Assembly: GCA_026686845.1 (NCBI GenBank)
Contig: JAIVEN010000012.1
Coordinates: 28,336,501-28,400,500, forward strand
Direction: 5' to 3'
Length of the DNA: 64,000 nucleotides
Source of the DNA: Adenanthera pavonina
Lineage: Eukaryota; Streptophyta; Magnoliopsida; Fabales; Fabaceae
The notes below the pieces were generated by a model. It was not told the DNA's origin and made no database searches. It was given only the letters and a program-made list of their open reading frames with translations. Made by a program: the position numbers and the translations under genes. Below, one piece after another: positions 1 to 12,830 of the stretch; position 1 is the first letter of the stretch, and each line of letters starts with the position of its first letter.

Positions 1-550
1 TTATCTACCTCTGACAACTCATACTTTATCTAGAAAAGAGAAAATCATTTTTTTGAGTTTCTTAGAGTTAAAGTTCTAAAGGGGTACTCCTCAAATATTA
101 GGAATCTTGTGTCTATGAAAGACTTAAAGTTAAAGGGTCTAGTCTCCTAACTGCCATGTTCTTATAGAGCATTTCATACTTATGGGGATACGATTCATTT
201 TGCCTAAAAATGTGTGAGGGAAAATTCCCAACCTATGCTTACTCTTCATGTCTCTTTGTAGCAAAGTGATTGATCCCGTGAAGTAGCCCATATTGCTAAA
301 GTAGATTGTGGTCACTTTGTGTGAGGTTGAGATGTATTTCCCGCCTTCATTCTTTGACATGATAGTTCACCTAACAATTCACCTAGTTAGGAAGACACAG
401 TTGTGCGGCTTAACCTATATGAGATGGATGTACCTAATTAAGCATTATATGAAGGTATTAAAAGGGCAAGTTTATAATCAAAGGGATCAAGCAAAAAAGT
501 ACCCTGTCATGACTTATGGTTTGAATCTAGAAAAAATAAAAATAGTGTAA
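1..550 (+). pseudogene. CACTA TNP2-like transposase, C-terminal part (DUF4218 region), broken
   Basis: The plus strand reads, in several frames, as the C-terminal region of plant CACTA TNP2-type transposases. From about 90 to 165 it reads SSNIRNLVSMKDLKLKGL. From about 165 to 290 another frame gives CSKVIDPVK. From 308 an open stretch gives EMYFPPSFFDM, VHLTIHLVR and RWMYLIKHYMKVLKG, the DUF4218 signature. Stops such as the TGA after LPKNV and at least one frameshift separate the pieces. The family mobilises DNA by cut and paste using the CACTA ends. The N-terminal catalytic part would lie to the left, outside the window. Confidence 0.82.
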
Positions 551-600
551 TAGAGAATGATGATGTCCAAGAAGTTGTTTCCAAGATGGCAGGTATTTGT

Positions 601-2726
601 TTTTCAATAATTTATTCTTTTAAGTACTAATTTCTTGTCTTAAATATTTGTTTTTCAAATCTTTACAGGACACCCTTACACAAGTGGCACTTGCTGATGG
701 GGATAGCTCAGGGCTAGATGTGCTTAGCCAAGCATTAGACAACCTTAGCACCCTAGTCATGTTAGAGGAAAAGGGTTCGATGTCACTCCATCATCATATT
801 TTGGGACCAACGCTGTTGCTCAGACTCATCTACAGCTAGGATTGGCGAATTAGAGGCACAGCTTGAGGTACAAAGACAAAGTTAAGCTACATTGAAGAGA
901 CAGTTAGCTTAGATCGAGATGTTTATGAAACAATTTAAGGAGGTGTGTTGGACTCAAATCAACCCTAGTGCCAAGGACAATTGTATACTACCTTCTAAGC
1001 AACTCCCAGAGGTGATTCCTTTCCTTATTAACTAAGTTTATAGTTAATTAAGCCTTAGATATTATTACTAACTAATTGGTATATGGATAATGTTGTCTAC
1101 TATGGTTTGGATGCTTTTACTTGATGCATCGTTGTTGAAGGATATGCAAAGAAAGAAGATGGGGTCCACAACGTTCCTCTACTTGCAGACCATATGAGCG
1201 TATCACTCAACTTGCTTATTAAGGAGAATGCACAGTTGCCTATTCCTATTGACGAGGTGGCCATTGTAAGACAGGATGTGGGTGGATATGTGGCATGACC
1301 TGCTTATCTTGTTACTTCAGCTCCAGCAAAATAGGTATGTCATTAGCACTTCATTAATTATAATTTGATGTTATGTACATTATGTTCATGCCAAGTTAGC
1401 CAATTTTGTTTCATAATCCAAGGGGAACTCCAGTGTTTCAGTGTTGAAGGAATCCAAGGAGTCCATCCTTGTATCAAGAAAGGGGTTGCCAGAACCTCAA
1501 GTTTTAAAGGCAAGTGGTAATAGAGACTTGCTTGGCAACATGGTGAAGCTAAAGCTATGAAACTTACTAGAAGTCCCATTTGACATGAGGATCATTAATA
1601 AGAAAGTATCTAAATCGATCACCCAGGATGTGGTCACTAACATTGTGGGTCATTTGGCTTGGGGTACAAAATTTAACCATATACATCAAGTATAAAAATT
1701 ACAACAAATTTGCTTATAGTCACTTCATTTCCTCATGTGATATTAAGCAATTACTTTTTTCATTATTCTTAGTTATTTGTATGAAAAGTTTACTGTCCCT
1801 GCCAAGCTCACAGATAAATTTGCATTCATCCACCCCTAAGACATCTCAGCTTTTGTAGTTGGTTGGATGCCGCAGCACAAAATCATTGAATAGTCATGAG
1901 ATGTTGCCAATGTGATGATGATGGATGCAAGTGATGAGATATTATATTTGGCATTATATCAGCAGAGGTGAGTCAACTTTTCGTTGAACTTTTGAATTAT
2001 GATTTGTTTCATAGCAACTACTTGATTATATTTTACTAACATTGGTTTACATTTTTCTTAGGAATCATTGGATGTTAGTTTGTATCAACCCGATACAACC
2101 AACAATATAGTTTTTGGATCCAAAGCGTAATCTGCTCGAGTACTACATGAAGACAATGGAGATGTTTAATCAATAAGAATATGCATTCTATTCTGTATGC
2201 ATTTTTCTTTGTTTATATTAAATTGAGTCACGTTACCTTTAACAGGAGCGTGAGTATCTTTCTTGCATAACATAAGGTCAGGGACAATAGTTCCGATCCA
2301 AATTACAAGCAACCGGTTCCAGCTACATTGTATAAATGGACAATAATTCTGGTATTTATAAATTAGTATACAAGTAATTACTGTGATTAACAATAATCAT
2401 TGTAAATAAAGTGCACATTATATTTTTAGTATCCGAAACAAGAAAATGATGATGATTGTGGATATTATATGCTTAATTTCATGAAAGATATCATCTTTCA
2501 TGTAAAGAACTCAATTCTTATGAAGATATATCTAATTAAGTTTACTGTTATTTAGATTAAAAATTAATAATCTAACTTGGTTTTTTCCATTATTTTTTAT
2601 TTGCACTACTTCTCCGATTGTAGGAAGTACTCCTCCTTAGATCGTATAAATGAAGTAATCAATGAGTGGTTTGGATACGTGGTTGAAGTCAAGCAGCAAT
2701 GGATATTCTTAGATAATAAATTCTAA
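601..2726 (+). pseudogene. CACTA second gene with C-terminal Ulp1-like cysteine protease domain, broken
   Basis: Pieces of the second plant CACTA gene can be followed in order. About 670-760 gives DTLTQVALADGDSSGLDVLSQ, an N-terminal segment. About 1150-1300 gives GVHNVPLLADHMSVSLN, a conserved central block. About 2062-2160 gives HWMLVCIN followed by LDP, the His region of a C48 (Ulp1) peptidase. About 2432-2523 gives DDDCGYYMLNFMKDIIFH, the catalytic Cys region. A last exon at 2624-2726 follows the acceptor TTGTAG and ends in TAA. Stops occur inside several blocks, for example after QPTI, and the exons are spread among introns. Ulp1-type proteases cleave SUMO. Why CACTA elements carry them is not settled. 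Confidence 0.75.
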
Positions 2727-3204
2727 ATTAATTAAGTTCTAAAAATTGGTAATGTAAATTCTATTTCAAGAGATAGCGAATATAGTGATGAGCATATAAT
2801 GGCAACTACAACTTATTGGTTATGTGGTTTGTAAGTTTTTGCTTGCTTAGGTAGCTAATTTCCTTGTAGACATATGTGCAAAACTTTGTAGGTTTTTGCT
2901 GCTAGTTGTTAGGTTGTTCTGTAATTAGCAAGCTTAGTTTAGATATGACTTTTTAATTGTTTTGGGTTGTTGTATTCCTGGATGCTGTATTGCTGTTGAT
3001 TGGCCATTTCTGTAGCTAGATTATTGGTTATTTCTATTTGTAATATTCTGTTTGTAAATATTAACCATTTTTGTAGTATGTAAAACAGGGAGAAAATTGA
3101 CTAAATGCACCATACAATAAAAAAAAAAAACACATGGTTTCCTCTGCAATTGTATCCAATGAAACTGAAATTTTAATGAATTAAAAAATTATATAATTTT
3201 CTCT

Positions 3205-3494
3205 TGCAACATAACCACAAAGGAAAGTGTTGATTAAACAATTTTAAAAAAAATTAATTGACCACTTTCCTTTGTGGTTGTAGGAAACAACTACAAAGCA
3301 AAGTTTACTTACCTTTACGATTTCTTGTTATTAATCACAAAGGAAAGTTGCAATTGTTTGATGCAACAACAAAGGAAATTAATTAATTATGATTAAATAA
3401 AATATTTTTCCTTCGGATCTAAATTATTTGTGGTTTTAAACCGTAAATGATTACTACTTTTAGTTGCCAAAAAAGCCTTTTTCTTAGTGTAGTG
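3205..3494. repeat. Subterminal repeats of the left CACTA element
   Basis: The motif ACAAAGGAAA (with its complement TTTCCTTTGT) recurs in both orientations at about 3217, 3263, 3330 and 3367, each next to GTTG or CAAC. It lies within 290 bp of the transposon end. Such clusters are the usual binding sites of the CACTA accessory protein (TNPA type). That function is taken from the family and is not shown here. Confidence 0.65.
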
Positions 3495-3766
3495 TCAGCA
3501 TCCATGTGTTCATTTTGTTAACCAATTAAGTAAGCAAAAATTAACACGGTAAAGTCTCCTTTCTTAGTGATTAATAATGTAGGGATGAATTCATTAAACC
3601 TCTAGAAATATAGGAAGTGTTTTAAAAACATCAAAATTATAAGAAACGAGGAAATTTGTCAAAATTAGTTAAAATTTTTAAAAAATAATAACCAAAATTT
3701 TTTAAAATTATCTTTACTTGAACTCATTAATTAAATTCTAATTTATCATTAGGTCCTTAATTATTA

Positions 3767-4056
3767 TTCCATTTGTCCCATATATATTATAATTTAAGGT
3801 TGTAGCATGTGGATTTAAGGAAGCTTTAATTAATGTAAAATAGTATTAAGCAATGACTAAAATATTCTCATTTAAAAAATTTTAGAAATAAAGTAAATCT
3901 AAGAAAGAGTAAATAGTAAATAAGAGAGAAGAAAAAATGAGATAAATAAATGAGGGTATAATTAGAAAATAAAAATTAATTATGCATTAGTTTTGTAAAA
4001 TAACAATTGTTTTGAAAAAAAAACTTGAAACAACAATAGATATGGGATAAAGAGAG
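3767..4056. mobile_element. Stowaway-like MITE (copy A of a pair)
   Basis: About 290 bp bounded by diverged inverted ends, TTCCATTTGTCCCATATAT on the left and TATGGGATAAAGAGAG on the right, each next to TA. The same element is at 33747-34044 in copy B with a better-kept end, CTCCCTCTGTCCCATACA. It was therefore in place before the segmental duplication. Confidence 0.6.
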
Positions 4057-7000
4057 TATAAAAGTCTTTAACTAAATTATGCTGATGAAAAAAAATAGTC
4101 AAAATTAGTTAAGGTTAATAAATTAGTAAAAAATTTAAAATTTTTTCCTAATTTACATTTAATGAACTCTTAATATACTCATGTGAGAAAATGTCCAATA
4201 CCTTAAATGTGAGAGTATGAAATCAAGTGCATTTGGGAAAAAAAGAAAATTAACTTGCCTTGTAAAGTGTGCATAATCTTTATACTATGAACTATGCAAA
4301 GCTTCTTGAAATGTCTTTATCATAGGGATTGGAAGAAGTATTTTTCTTAATCCCTATTTGTGCTTAATTATTCACTTTCTCGTAATTATGAGGGGTAAAT
4401 TTAGAAATAAATCTTTAATATCATTTATTTTATAGAATAACTTATATTAAAAATACTAAAAATCTTCCTTGATACCCATTATATATGGAACAAAGGGAGT
4501 ATGATATATAAGTCAAAGTACTAGTATTTATAAGTTGTGGCTTTCTACAATTAAAAAGTCTTATATTGTGGATAGAGAAATTTTTATGAAAGTCTTATAA
4601 ATCAGGAGTCTAATACAGACGGTACAAAATTTCTAAAATAGTGCTTATAATAAGATCTAAAGAGATCTGTTATTTAAAACCCGGAGCTACTTTTCGTTGG
4701 TTTAAGGGAAACATCACAAAGGGGGCAAATTTTTTAAAATTTGGATACTTTCACAATTTGTGCATACCATTCTTAAGCTGGAACTGTAGTTAGGTTTGGT
4801 ATACACATGGAATGAGTTTTATAAAAAATAAATGAGAGAAAAATTCTAATAAAATATATTTGACACATATTGCTAATGATAATAATAATTTTTTTAAATG
4901 GATGGGACTTTTATGTTTAGTTTTTAAAAAACAACTATAGAAAGAATCACTTTCATTTATTGGTTTTGAAAAAATAACAATAAAAAAAATCACTTTCTTT
5001 TACTATTTATAAAAAAATAGCGATAGAAAGTAGCCATTTCAAGGACTATTTATAAAATAATAACAGTAAAAAGATATGCTTTTTATAACTATTTTTTAAC
5101 CCATATAAAATGATCTATTTTTATATTTGTAACTTATATGTCACTCCTAAAATAGTCAAAGGATAAAATAATATACATAAAAAGTACTTTTTTTAATAGT
5201 AATCATTTAATTTTTTTATAAATAAAAAATAATTTTTTTAATAAAATCATGTTTTTTTTATTATTTTTAGAATAATTTTTTTCTACTAAATATAGTCTAT
5301 ATCAGTATCACCGTATCGTTAGAATCACAGTGTGCATTTAAACAAACATGCAGTCATTTTTTATGAGGAATAAGTAATAGTACAACGGAGCAATGGGCGC
5401 ATTTAAACAAACCTGCGATCATTTTCAATCAAATCGATGGTGAAGTGTTTTACTATTTTTTTTTTTCCCAGTGATTAGATTGACAGGGTGATTAGATTGA
5501 CGTAAAATATAAGACTTTCTTGACATAATCTAATGTAATTATGTAATATATTTAATGATATGGCGTGAGGATTTCAACTCGAGATCTTTCACTGGTACGG
5601 GGAATCGTCACAAAGGAGCCGTCTGATTACAAACTATACACAAGATCGAGCACGACAGTACAAGCGTTCAAGTTATTATATACCTCCTCTTTTCCAAAAT
5701 CCAAAATAGAAGGTATATTTTTTTAGAATTTAACTTTCATAATATAATATATTATGTAATATTATATATATAATAATTTATTTATTTTTATCTTGGGTCA
5801 TTTGATTATCACTACTATAAATTACAGCTTAAATTATGAAAAAGAGTGAAATAAACTTCAAATAATAAGATTAAAATTAGAGTATTGAAAACTCTTTCTA
5901 CAAAATTTAATAACACAACAAAATTTCTTTAAAATGCATATGATAAATAAAAATATTTTATATTATTGATAAAAGGAAGTACATTTTTATATTTTTCATT
6001 GGTCCAAGAAAATGCCTTGAGGGACTTAGGAGTCATCCTCCAATCTATCTTGTTAGTCTTGCTTTAGAAGATTTTTTTTTTCATAAATATGGAACACCTT
6101 TAATAAGTTTACAGAGTATTAATTATTTTTTTTAAATATCCTTATTTATGAGAGAGTATTTATTTGAATTTATGGTATTTTCTTCAGTCTCAAATATAAG
6201 ATATTTTTTAGATATTTCCTTCGATCTAAAATATAAAATACAAATGTAGGTTGTGTGATGCATTAATTTGTCTTTTTTTTCCAAATTTTTCCCTTCATTA
6301 AATTAGTGAATATGATTAATTTTTAATAATTGTAAGAAAGAAGTATTAAACATTAAATTAGAGCATTTTGGAAAACATTTTAAATTTATGACAAATTTAT
6401 GTCCTCAACTTTTTTTAATTGTATTTCTTAATCTATATAACTTAGTTATTTGTATCTTATATTTGGTACTAGGGATACTAGGGATAGTATTTAATTACTA
6501 GTGTAAAGATAGAAATAATATCAATTTTAAAACAATCATAATAATGTAGCTAGTTTGATGCTCAATGTAAATCAATTTCATTGAATCACGTGAATTAAAA
6601 TAGAAAGTTAAATTTAGTTAATAATTTTAATTTTTTTAAAAAATTCAAATACCTTTCCAAAATCCCCCTTTTTGAATTTTATTAAAAAATAAATTATTCT
6701 ATTTCATTTAATGCTCAAAGTACCGTAAAAGAGTAGATATGTTCTATTTTGATGAATTACATAATTAATGATATTTTTTATAATGTAAAATAAATATTAC
6801 TATCTCTTGTTCTTAATATAAAAATCATCTTAACTGAATTACATGAATTAAGAATGTGAGTTGAAGTTAGTTAACCACCTTAATTTTTTTTAAAATCAAG
6901 ACATTTTTTCAAAATTACCCTTATTTAATATTTTTCTCTCTTTCTTTAAAATGAATTGAATATAAATATTTTTTGAAAATGTAAAATAAATAATTTCTTA

Positions 7001-9370
7001 TATTCTGAAAATGATTTTATATTTAGAATTAAGACAAAGAAATCATATATTTAGGATAGAAGAAAATATATTATATTATAAAAATAATCCTATACTTTGG
7101 ATAGAGTAAAAAAGATCTTATATTTAGTAGTGTGGAAATATTTGTTATTTGTAAAGTAACATTATGACCTATATCTATCTAAAGATATAAATATAGTATC
7201 CGTCTGCTCCATACTGATTTATTTATCCATATGCACATGCATATTAGCCGTTTTCAGATTTCACGTTCAAATTGTGATGTGAATTCTCTGTTGAGGATGA
7301 AGCCTTTTACTGTTGTATACATTATATGTATTTATATTCTACTAAATTTTGCTTGATTTGGCTTGCAATCACATATTATTTATCCACTATTTCCTCCATT
7401 CCATAATATAGAAGATATTTTTTTCATTTTTTTTATTCCAAAACATAAGAAATAAATGAGTTTTGTCTAATTAACTAATATATTTTTTTAATTTTTTCCA
7501 TAATTAAAGTAGGGTTACTTTTATGATGAGAGTTAAGTGAGAGATTTATTTGCAATTTGATTTACGAGAAGAATTAAACAAGGACATAGATGAAAAAGAA
7601 TTTCTTTTATAATATATTTATGATGTGTGATTGTTTCCTTAATTCTAGTGCTATGGTTATTTGTTTTTTATATTTTGAAAAGAAGTGAGTAATATATAAA
7701 TTGTGTAAAAAAAGTTTATGTGGCTTGATTTGTAAATAGTATTTTGGAGTTACTTCAATTATTTGACTATTTGAGTTTAATTATTTATGTGATTAAGTGA
7801 TTTAAATTTGAATTATTTAAAGTTAAATAGTATAACATTTGTCTATTTTTAGACATTTTTTCTCATACAACACACAGGTTATTCATTTTAGTTGTGCTAT
7901 ATATAATTTTGATAAACTTATTACTTATTATTCTGCTCGTACTGATCCAAATGATAGATTTAAATGCAGGGATGGAAAAATGTTAGAATTAGATTTTAGC
8001 CCCCACTCTATATTGTACTTTCAATTTAACCCCTCGAAATCATCAAGTTGTGGATCCATCCCTATTTAAATGTATATTATGTATAGCTCAAGATGACGTT
8101 ACACTTGAATGTGAATATTATTTATCAATGAATTTTGAAATCATTGAGTCTTGAGAATGCATTAGTGTAAGTGATCAGGGACACTCATCCTTATGATGCC
8201 TGTTAGACCTCAATTCGGATTAGTCTAAACGCTGTTAAAGTCTTTACAGCTTAAGCGAGGCAGGTCTAGGATACCAGGTGTTCACGCGAAAAAAATAAAT
8301 TTTGAAATTAGTAGGAAAATGCATTTATTTACTTAATTAAAATTCTTTATTAAATAATTAATTCAAATATTAAATAATAGAATACTTTATAATTACTAAT
8401 TATAAAAATAATGAATTTAATTTTTATTTAATTAATTAGTTGATCAATATTATTATAGTAATAAAAGTATTTAAATTAAAATATTAATTAATTATATTAT
8501 AACTAGCATGAAAATAATTCAACATAGATAAGGTTGCATCACGCACTAAAATAATTTGTCTGGTCTCTACTTTCTATTTATTATTGCACTCTTAATGAAT
8601 ATTTATTAAAGTAGTTTAACTTATATATATTGAATTAACACCATAAGGTCTTCTTTCTTATTGATGAATAATGTAGGGATGAACTACTTAGACATATAGA
8701 AATACAGGGACTGCTCTAAAAACTTTAAAATTATAAGGACCAACTTAAAATTGACTAAAACTAGAGGATTAGATATTTAATTCTCCCAAATAATTTGTAA
8801 TAAATTTATTATTTTGTTCCAAAAATATTATTCCTTCTTCAAAGTAACCTATTTTGATAATTTTTTTATGAAACCATTAAATTAAACTGTAATTTTTTAC
8901 TGGATAAATAAATATATGATTTTTATATAAATAACATCAATCTTGAGCACAATTACAAAGATACTTTTATATATATATATATATTATTTGAAATATATGA
9001 AACTAAATTGTGACACATCATATTTTTAATCTTTTATTTTATAATATAAATATAATAATAGATTTTTTATGACCAAACTTGCTGGGATAAATTAGTCAAT
9101 GTGTTTAACGGCCATTAAAAAATCCACACTCCCAAAAGTGCCTTTTGTCGTACATTCCGTGATTGAACTATATATATATATATATGTCGGTGAAGAAAAT
9201 TAAACGGGTCATTCTACGAAAAGAAATATTAGATTGGTCAAAGTAGGTTTGCTTGAAAGAAAATTTGACTAAACCATTAAAAAATGTCAAGTTGAGAGAA
9301 TTAGCCAGGCCATCAATAATGCTGTATAGTTACGGCAGTGTTGTCATGACTGAATGAGACAGTCTGATCA

Positions 9371-9764
9371 GTGCGTGTTTGGTTCCACATTTTACAAACG
9401 TGCAACCATGTTTTTTAATTATAATTTTTTAAAAATTATATTTGACCAAACACAAATGGAATATAAATTAGTTTTTTTAAAAATAAAAAGTGGGTTAAAC
9501 TGTAGTTTTGGAAAAGGAGGGAAAAGTTATTTTTTCTTTAACAAAATGTGGGTTTTGAAAAAGGAGAAATAAATTTACCCTATATTATATATCTAAAAGT
9601 ACTTTTAACTCTTATCATCTAAATAAATTTTTTATCAAACTTACTTTTATAAAAAAAATATCCAAACATAACAACTTCTAATAAACTTACTTTATCTAAA
9701 CTTCATTTTTATAAACTTTATTTATCTTAACTTAATTTTACAAAACAGAGAACCAAACGCGCCC
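9371..9764. mobile_element. MITE-like element present only in copy A
   Basis: The left end GTGCGTGTTTGGTTC and the right end GAACCAAACGCGCCC are near-perfect inverted repeats enclosing about 394 bp without coding capacity. This end type is common among non-autonomous plant DNA transposons. The matching place in copy B (about 37205) lacks it. No clean target duplication could be read. Confidence 0.6.
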
Positions 9765-9829
9765 GAAGTTTGATATTGAAAAAGATGTTTTGAGAAACAA
9801 AAGAAAACAACCAACGAAGGATCAATGTG

Positions 9830-10295
9830 AATCAGTAGAGAATTGTTAAACTGATCATATTATTTTTATATATTCTTTTAAAAATTGTTTTAGGTTTTAA
9901 AATAAAAAATATTATTTTAATATTAAATATGAGCTTTAGTGTAATATTTTTTTCATATTATAATATTGTTCAACTATTATTATTATTATAATACATAATT
10001 ATTAAGAAATATAAATTCATTTAACAAATAATATAACAATATATTATTAGTTGGTTATTTTGAATTGAAAATCTAATTATAGATTAATATTAACTAATTT
10101 AAAATTTAATATTAAGTTATGAAATATATTAATACTATTTTTTTAATTTTCTATATAATATATAATATAAAATAAAAAATATATTAATTGTATTACTATC
10201 AATTTAATTACAGTTTAACTATGGTTGAACCATGAATCTTAAATCAGTACTCTGACCGGTTTAATGATTGGTCTGGTTTTGATAACATTGATTGA
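9830..10295. repeat. AT-rich repeat related to 30070-30440
   Basis: The AT-rich core from about 9880 to 10215 resembles 30100-30430, sharing TTATTATAATACAT and AATTATAGATNAATATTAACT. Its right end, GGTCTGGTTTTGATAACATTG at about 10270-10290, is similar in inverse orientation to the start of the repeat at 29913. Copy B of the segmental duplication lacks this stretch, which supports a mobile origin. The superfamily is not clear. Confidence 0.5.
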
Positions 10296-11124
10296 AACAA
10301 AAAATTTGACAATTTCATCTTAAAAATTGAGCAACTCACGACTTTAAGCACAATTAACCATTTCTCTAACACATCATTCTTGTTATGCACAAAATATCTA
10401 TATGTCTAATAAATGTATAAAAAGCTCACTTGTTTCCAAGTCCTGAGTAGTGTGGTTTGTTAATTATATGTATTAGTTTAAAAATTTCTTTCTACTTTAG
10501 TCTTTTACGTTGGTTAATATAATAACTAACAAAAAAAAAGTGACCAGTAGCATTGTAATAAATAAATTTTGAGTCATCTAACAACTTGGTTACAATATAG
10601 TTTTGGGAAAATTTTCTGTTTTCTTATGCTAGGAGTTTTCTGCAAGTCAACTATAAGTTTTTCCAGATAAATGAGTTGGAAAAGTGAAATATGTTTATAC
10701 AATCGATCTCATTAACATTGCCATTAACGAAACCCTCCTTCAAATATATATAAATATATGCATATATATATATATGCACACTCATATAATTATTTTATAT
10801 ATGAGCTATTACTCTTACTATTGGTGTTCAAATATGATCTATTTTTGGAGGAATCCTGTTGAGGTTGGTATAATATAACTTTTGATTTCATCATAAGATT
10901 TAACATGTGAAGTTTTACTTCCTGAATCTTACATAATTTTTTTTTTCAAAAAGATCATTGACTTTTTAAAATAATATGAAATAAAAAAGATATTTATGCC
11001 TTTAAAATTAAAATATAATGTATTTATTTAAAAATAATATGAAATAAAAAAGATATTTATTCCCCAAACCTTACTTTTCACCCAAAAAAAAAATTATTCT
11101 ATGGCTCTTCGTCTCATTCAGTTC

Positions 11125-11560
11125 TTTAAGCCTGGCAAATAAAGAATTCCTTCAATTGGGGGTGCAAGGCTTCAATCACTGCCAAATGGTATTTCTTGAA
11201 GAACTCGATCTACTTAAGAGGTGAATCATTCCTTGAACTTGATGTTTGGAGTACTGAAGAGGAACAGATCAACCTTATACTGTTGATGGAGAAGTACGTT
11301 CGTTTGCAAAGAACCACTGTACGTAAATTTCTCTATGCATTACTATAGTATACTGTATACTGTATATATAAGATCGTATATTTTGAACATTGAGCCACAG
11401 ATGGGACGTAGATGTCAACAAACAAAGTTGTTCTGAGGTGGTCAAGATATTATTCTTAGCACACTAAAGAGAACAATTTGTGAGGATGCAACCCAAGCAT
11501 TTAAGGTTCAAGGACTTCGTGTGCTGAACCACTTGATTCAGGTTGTAAGATCATTCTTCT
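11125..11560 (+). pseudogene. Unidentified coding-like fragment (two possible exons)
   Basis: A plus-strand reading frame at about 11166-11323 is open over about 52 codons and contains WSTEEEQINLILLLMEKY. A possible donor GTACGT follows at about 11319. A second open stretch at about 11453-11539 contains ILSTLKRTICEDATQAFKVQ and is followed by CAG-GTTGTAAG, a donor-like site. Base composition is less AT-rich than the surroundings and reads like old exons. I do not recognise the family. The CACTA insertion at 12403 separates this from the diterpene synthase relic downstream, so the two may or may not belong to one gene. Confidence 0.35.
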
Positions 11561-12399
11561 CCGATTCTTAATGTGGGATGTCTACTATAAGTAATATTTG
11601 GTTCAAAATGTCAGATATCTTGTAAGTTGGCTGGTGTATTAATTATTTTTTTCATTCATACCCATGATCTATAATTAATAGCTGAGAGATAGATATTATG
11701 AGAAGTGTAAGAGATAATATAATTAATAAGAATAAGTATTAGGAAATATTGAAATGTCTTGTTAAATTTAGACTATTAAAATTGAACTGAATCAAAATCA
11801 TATAGTAAAAACTCTTATATATATATATATTCTCTAGCTTTGAATTACCACCCCGGCGAAAAACACACACACACACAATCCTAAGCCAAACTTTTTTTTC
11901 CTTACTCTCTACTCAAAGATTTTTCTAATAAAAACGGAATTGCCATTGAATTATGCTACACGAACTCTTTTTATGAGAAGAAGAAATTGGAAAAGAAAAG
12001 GTTGTTTCTTTTTTATTATTTTCTAATAAGAAAAAAGAATAAGAGTAGATGCTAAGGTTTTTTTTTTTTAAATGGTGAAGCGTGAAGGAATAAAATAGGG
12101 ACGATAAAAGATAAAATAGAATTAGGAATAGGAATTAGCAGATAGATTACAAGATTGGGCAGTTTCAGAAATAAGATAAATGAGCTCAATCCAAAGGAAG
12201 GCATGCATTTCGCTCAACTCTTATGGGTTTTTTGTTTTTGCCGACAACCCTTATCGGTTTGAACTTTGAACTTTGAAGTATCTCCTTTGGTCATCTGGAA
12301 GCAAAGTGACAAAGACATCTGTTTACCCAAAAATAAAAACGGTGACATGGACATCTATAACTTTAACTAGCCTAAAATTTTTACAAAAAATAAAACATC
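11561..12399. other. AT-rich spacer, nothing coding seen
   Basis: Contains short TA runs near 11817, an AC run near 11865 and an A/T-rich filler. No exon-like stretch, repeat end or RNA gene was recognised. Confidence 0.6.
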
Positions 12400-12402
12400 A
12401 TT

Positions 12403-12625
12403 CACTACTACAGATTTTGCATTTAGGTGCCCATATATAAAAAGCATACCAAAATACACCTTTGGGTACAAGAAGCATACCAAAACATTAATATTTTGGT
12501 ACGCTCTTTATGAAAAACATATCAAAATATATTTACCCAAATATTAATGGGTGCACTTTATTTAAAAGTGAAACCAAGTAATAGGGTCTTTACCCACGCT
12601 ATTTTGAAAAAGCATACCTAAAAGT
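12403..12625. repeat. Left terminal inverted repeat and subterminal repeats of the second CACTA element
   Basis: After the 12-bp terminus the motif AAGCATACC(A/T)AAA and its complement TTTTGGTACGCTC recur at about 12442, 12476, 12493 and 12608, together with GGGTAC and TTTACCCA. The same motif family is found at the right end (28850-29115). Confidence 0.7.
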
Positions 12626-12830
12626 TAATTAAAAATCTACCGTGCTTCTAAATCTCTCTATAAAACCTAGCTCCAATATGAAAATCTTTACTTGCTTTTC
12701 TACTGAACCAAAACCTCTCCCGCCTTCTTCAATCTATTTCATTCTACCTTTGAACTTAGTTAGTTAGGACTGCTCTATTTACAGTGACAAAATTTGTAAT
12801 CCCTTGTCACATTACTAACTAAACATATAC

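Larger units (their letters stand above)
1..3494 (+). mobile_element. CACTA (En/Spm) transposon, 3' part, cut by window edge
   Basis: The right end is the 12-bp terminus CTTAGTGTAGTG, the reverse complement of a CACTA terminus, ending at 3494. It is preceded by subterminal repeats and by remnants of the two usual plant CACTA genes on the plus strand. The left end lies outside the window. In the collinear duplicate of the flanking DNA (from about 33491) the sequence TCAGCATCC runs on without any CACTA end, so 3494/3495 is an insertion boundary. Both genes have in-frame stops and frameshifts, so this copy cannot encode its own transposase. Confidence 0.88.
3495..11100. repeat. Segmental duplication, copy A (AT-rich, no intact gene)
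   Basis: This stretch is collinear with 33489-38280 in the same orientation, though diverged by many small indels. Shared anchors in order are CAGCATCCATGTGTTCATT (3496/33492), ATGTAGGGA-GAA-T (about 3579/33568), TAATAGTACAAC (5375/36120), GGTTGCATCACGCACTAAAA (8530/36589), CACTCC-AAA-TGCCTTTTGTCGT (9127/37000), GATAAATGAGTTGGAAAA (about 10665/37600) and ACTCTTACTATTGGTG (about 10812/37875). I see no convincing coding sequence in it, only MITEs, microsatellites and AT-rich spacer. Confidence 0.8.

Noticed and set aside
9168..9186. TA runs here and at 30731, 32917, 40516, 40874 and 49631
   Set aside because: Ordinary microsatellites in AT-rich plant DNA; no structure beyond that.
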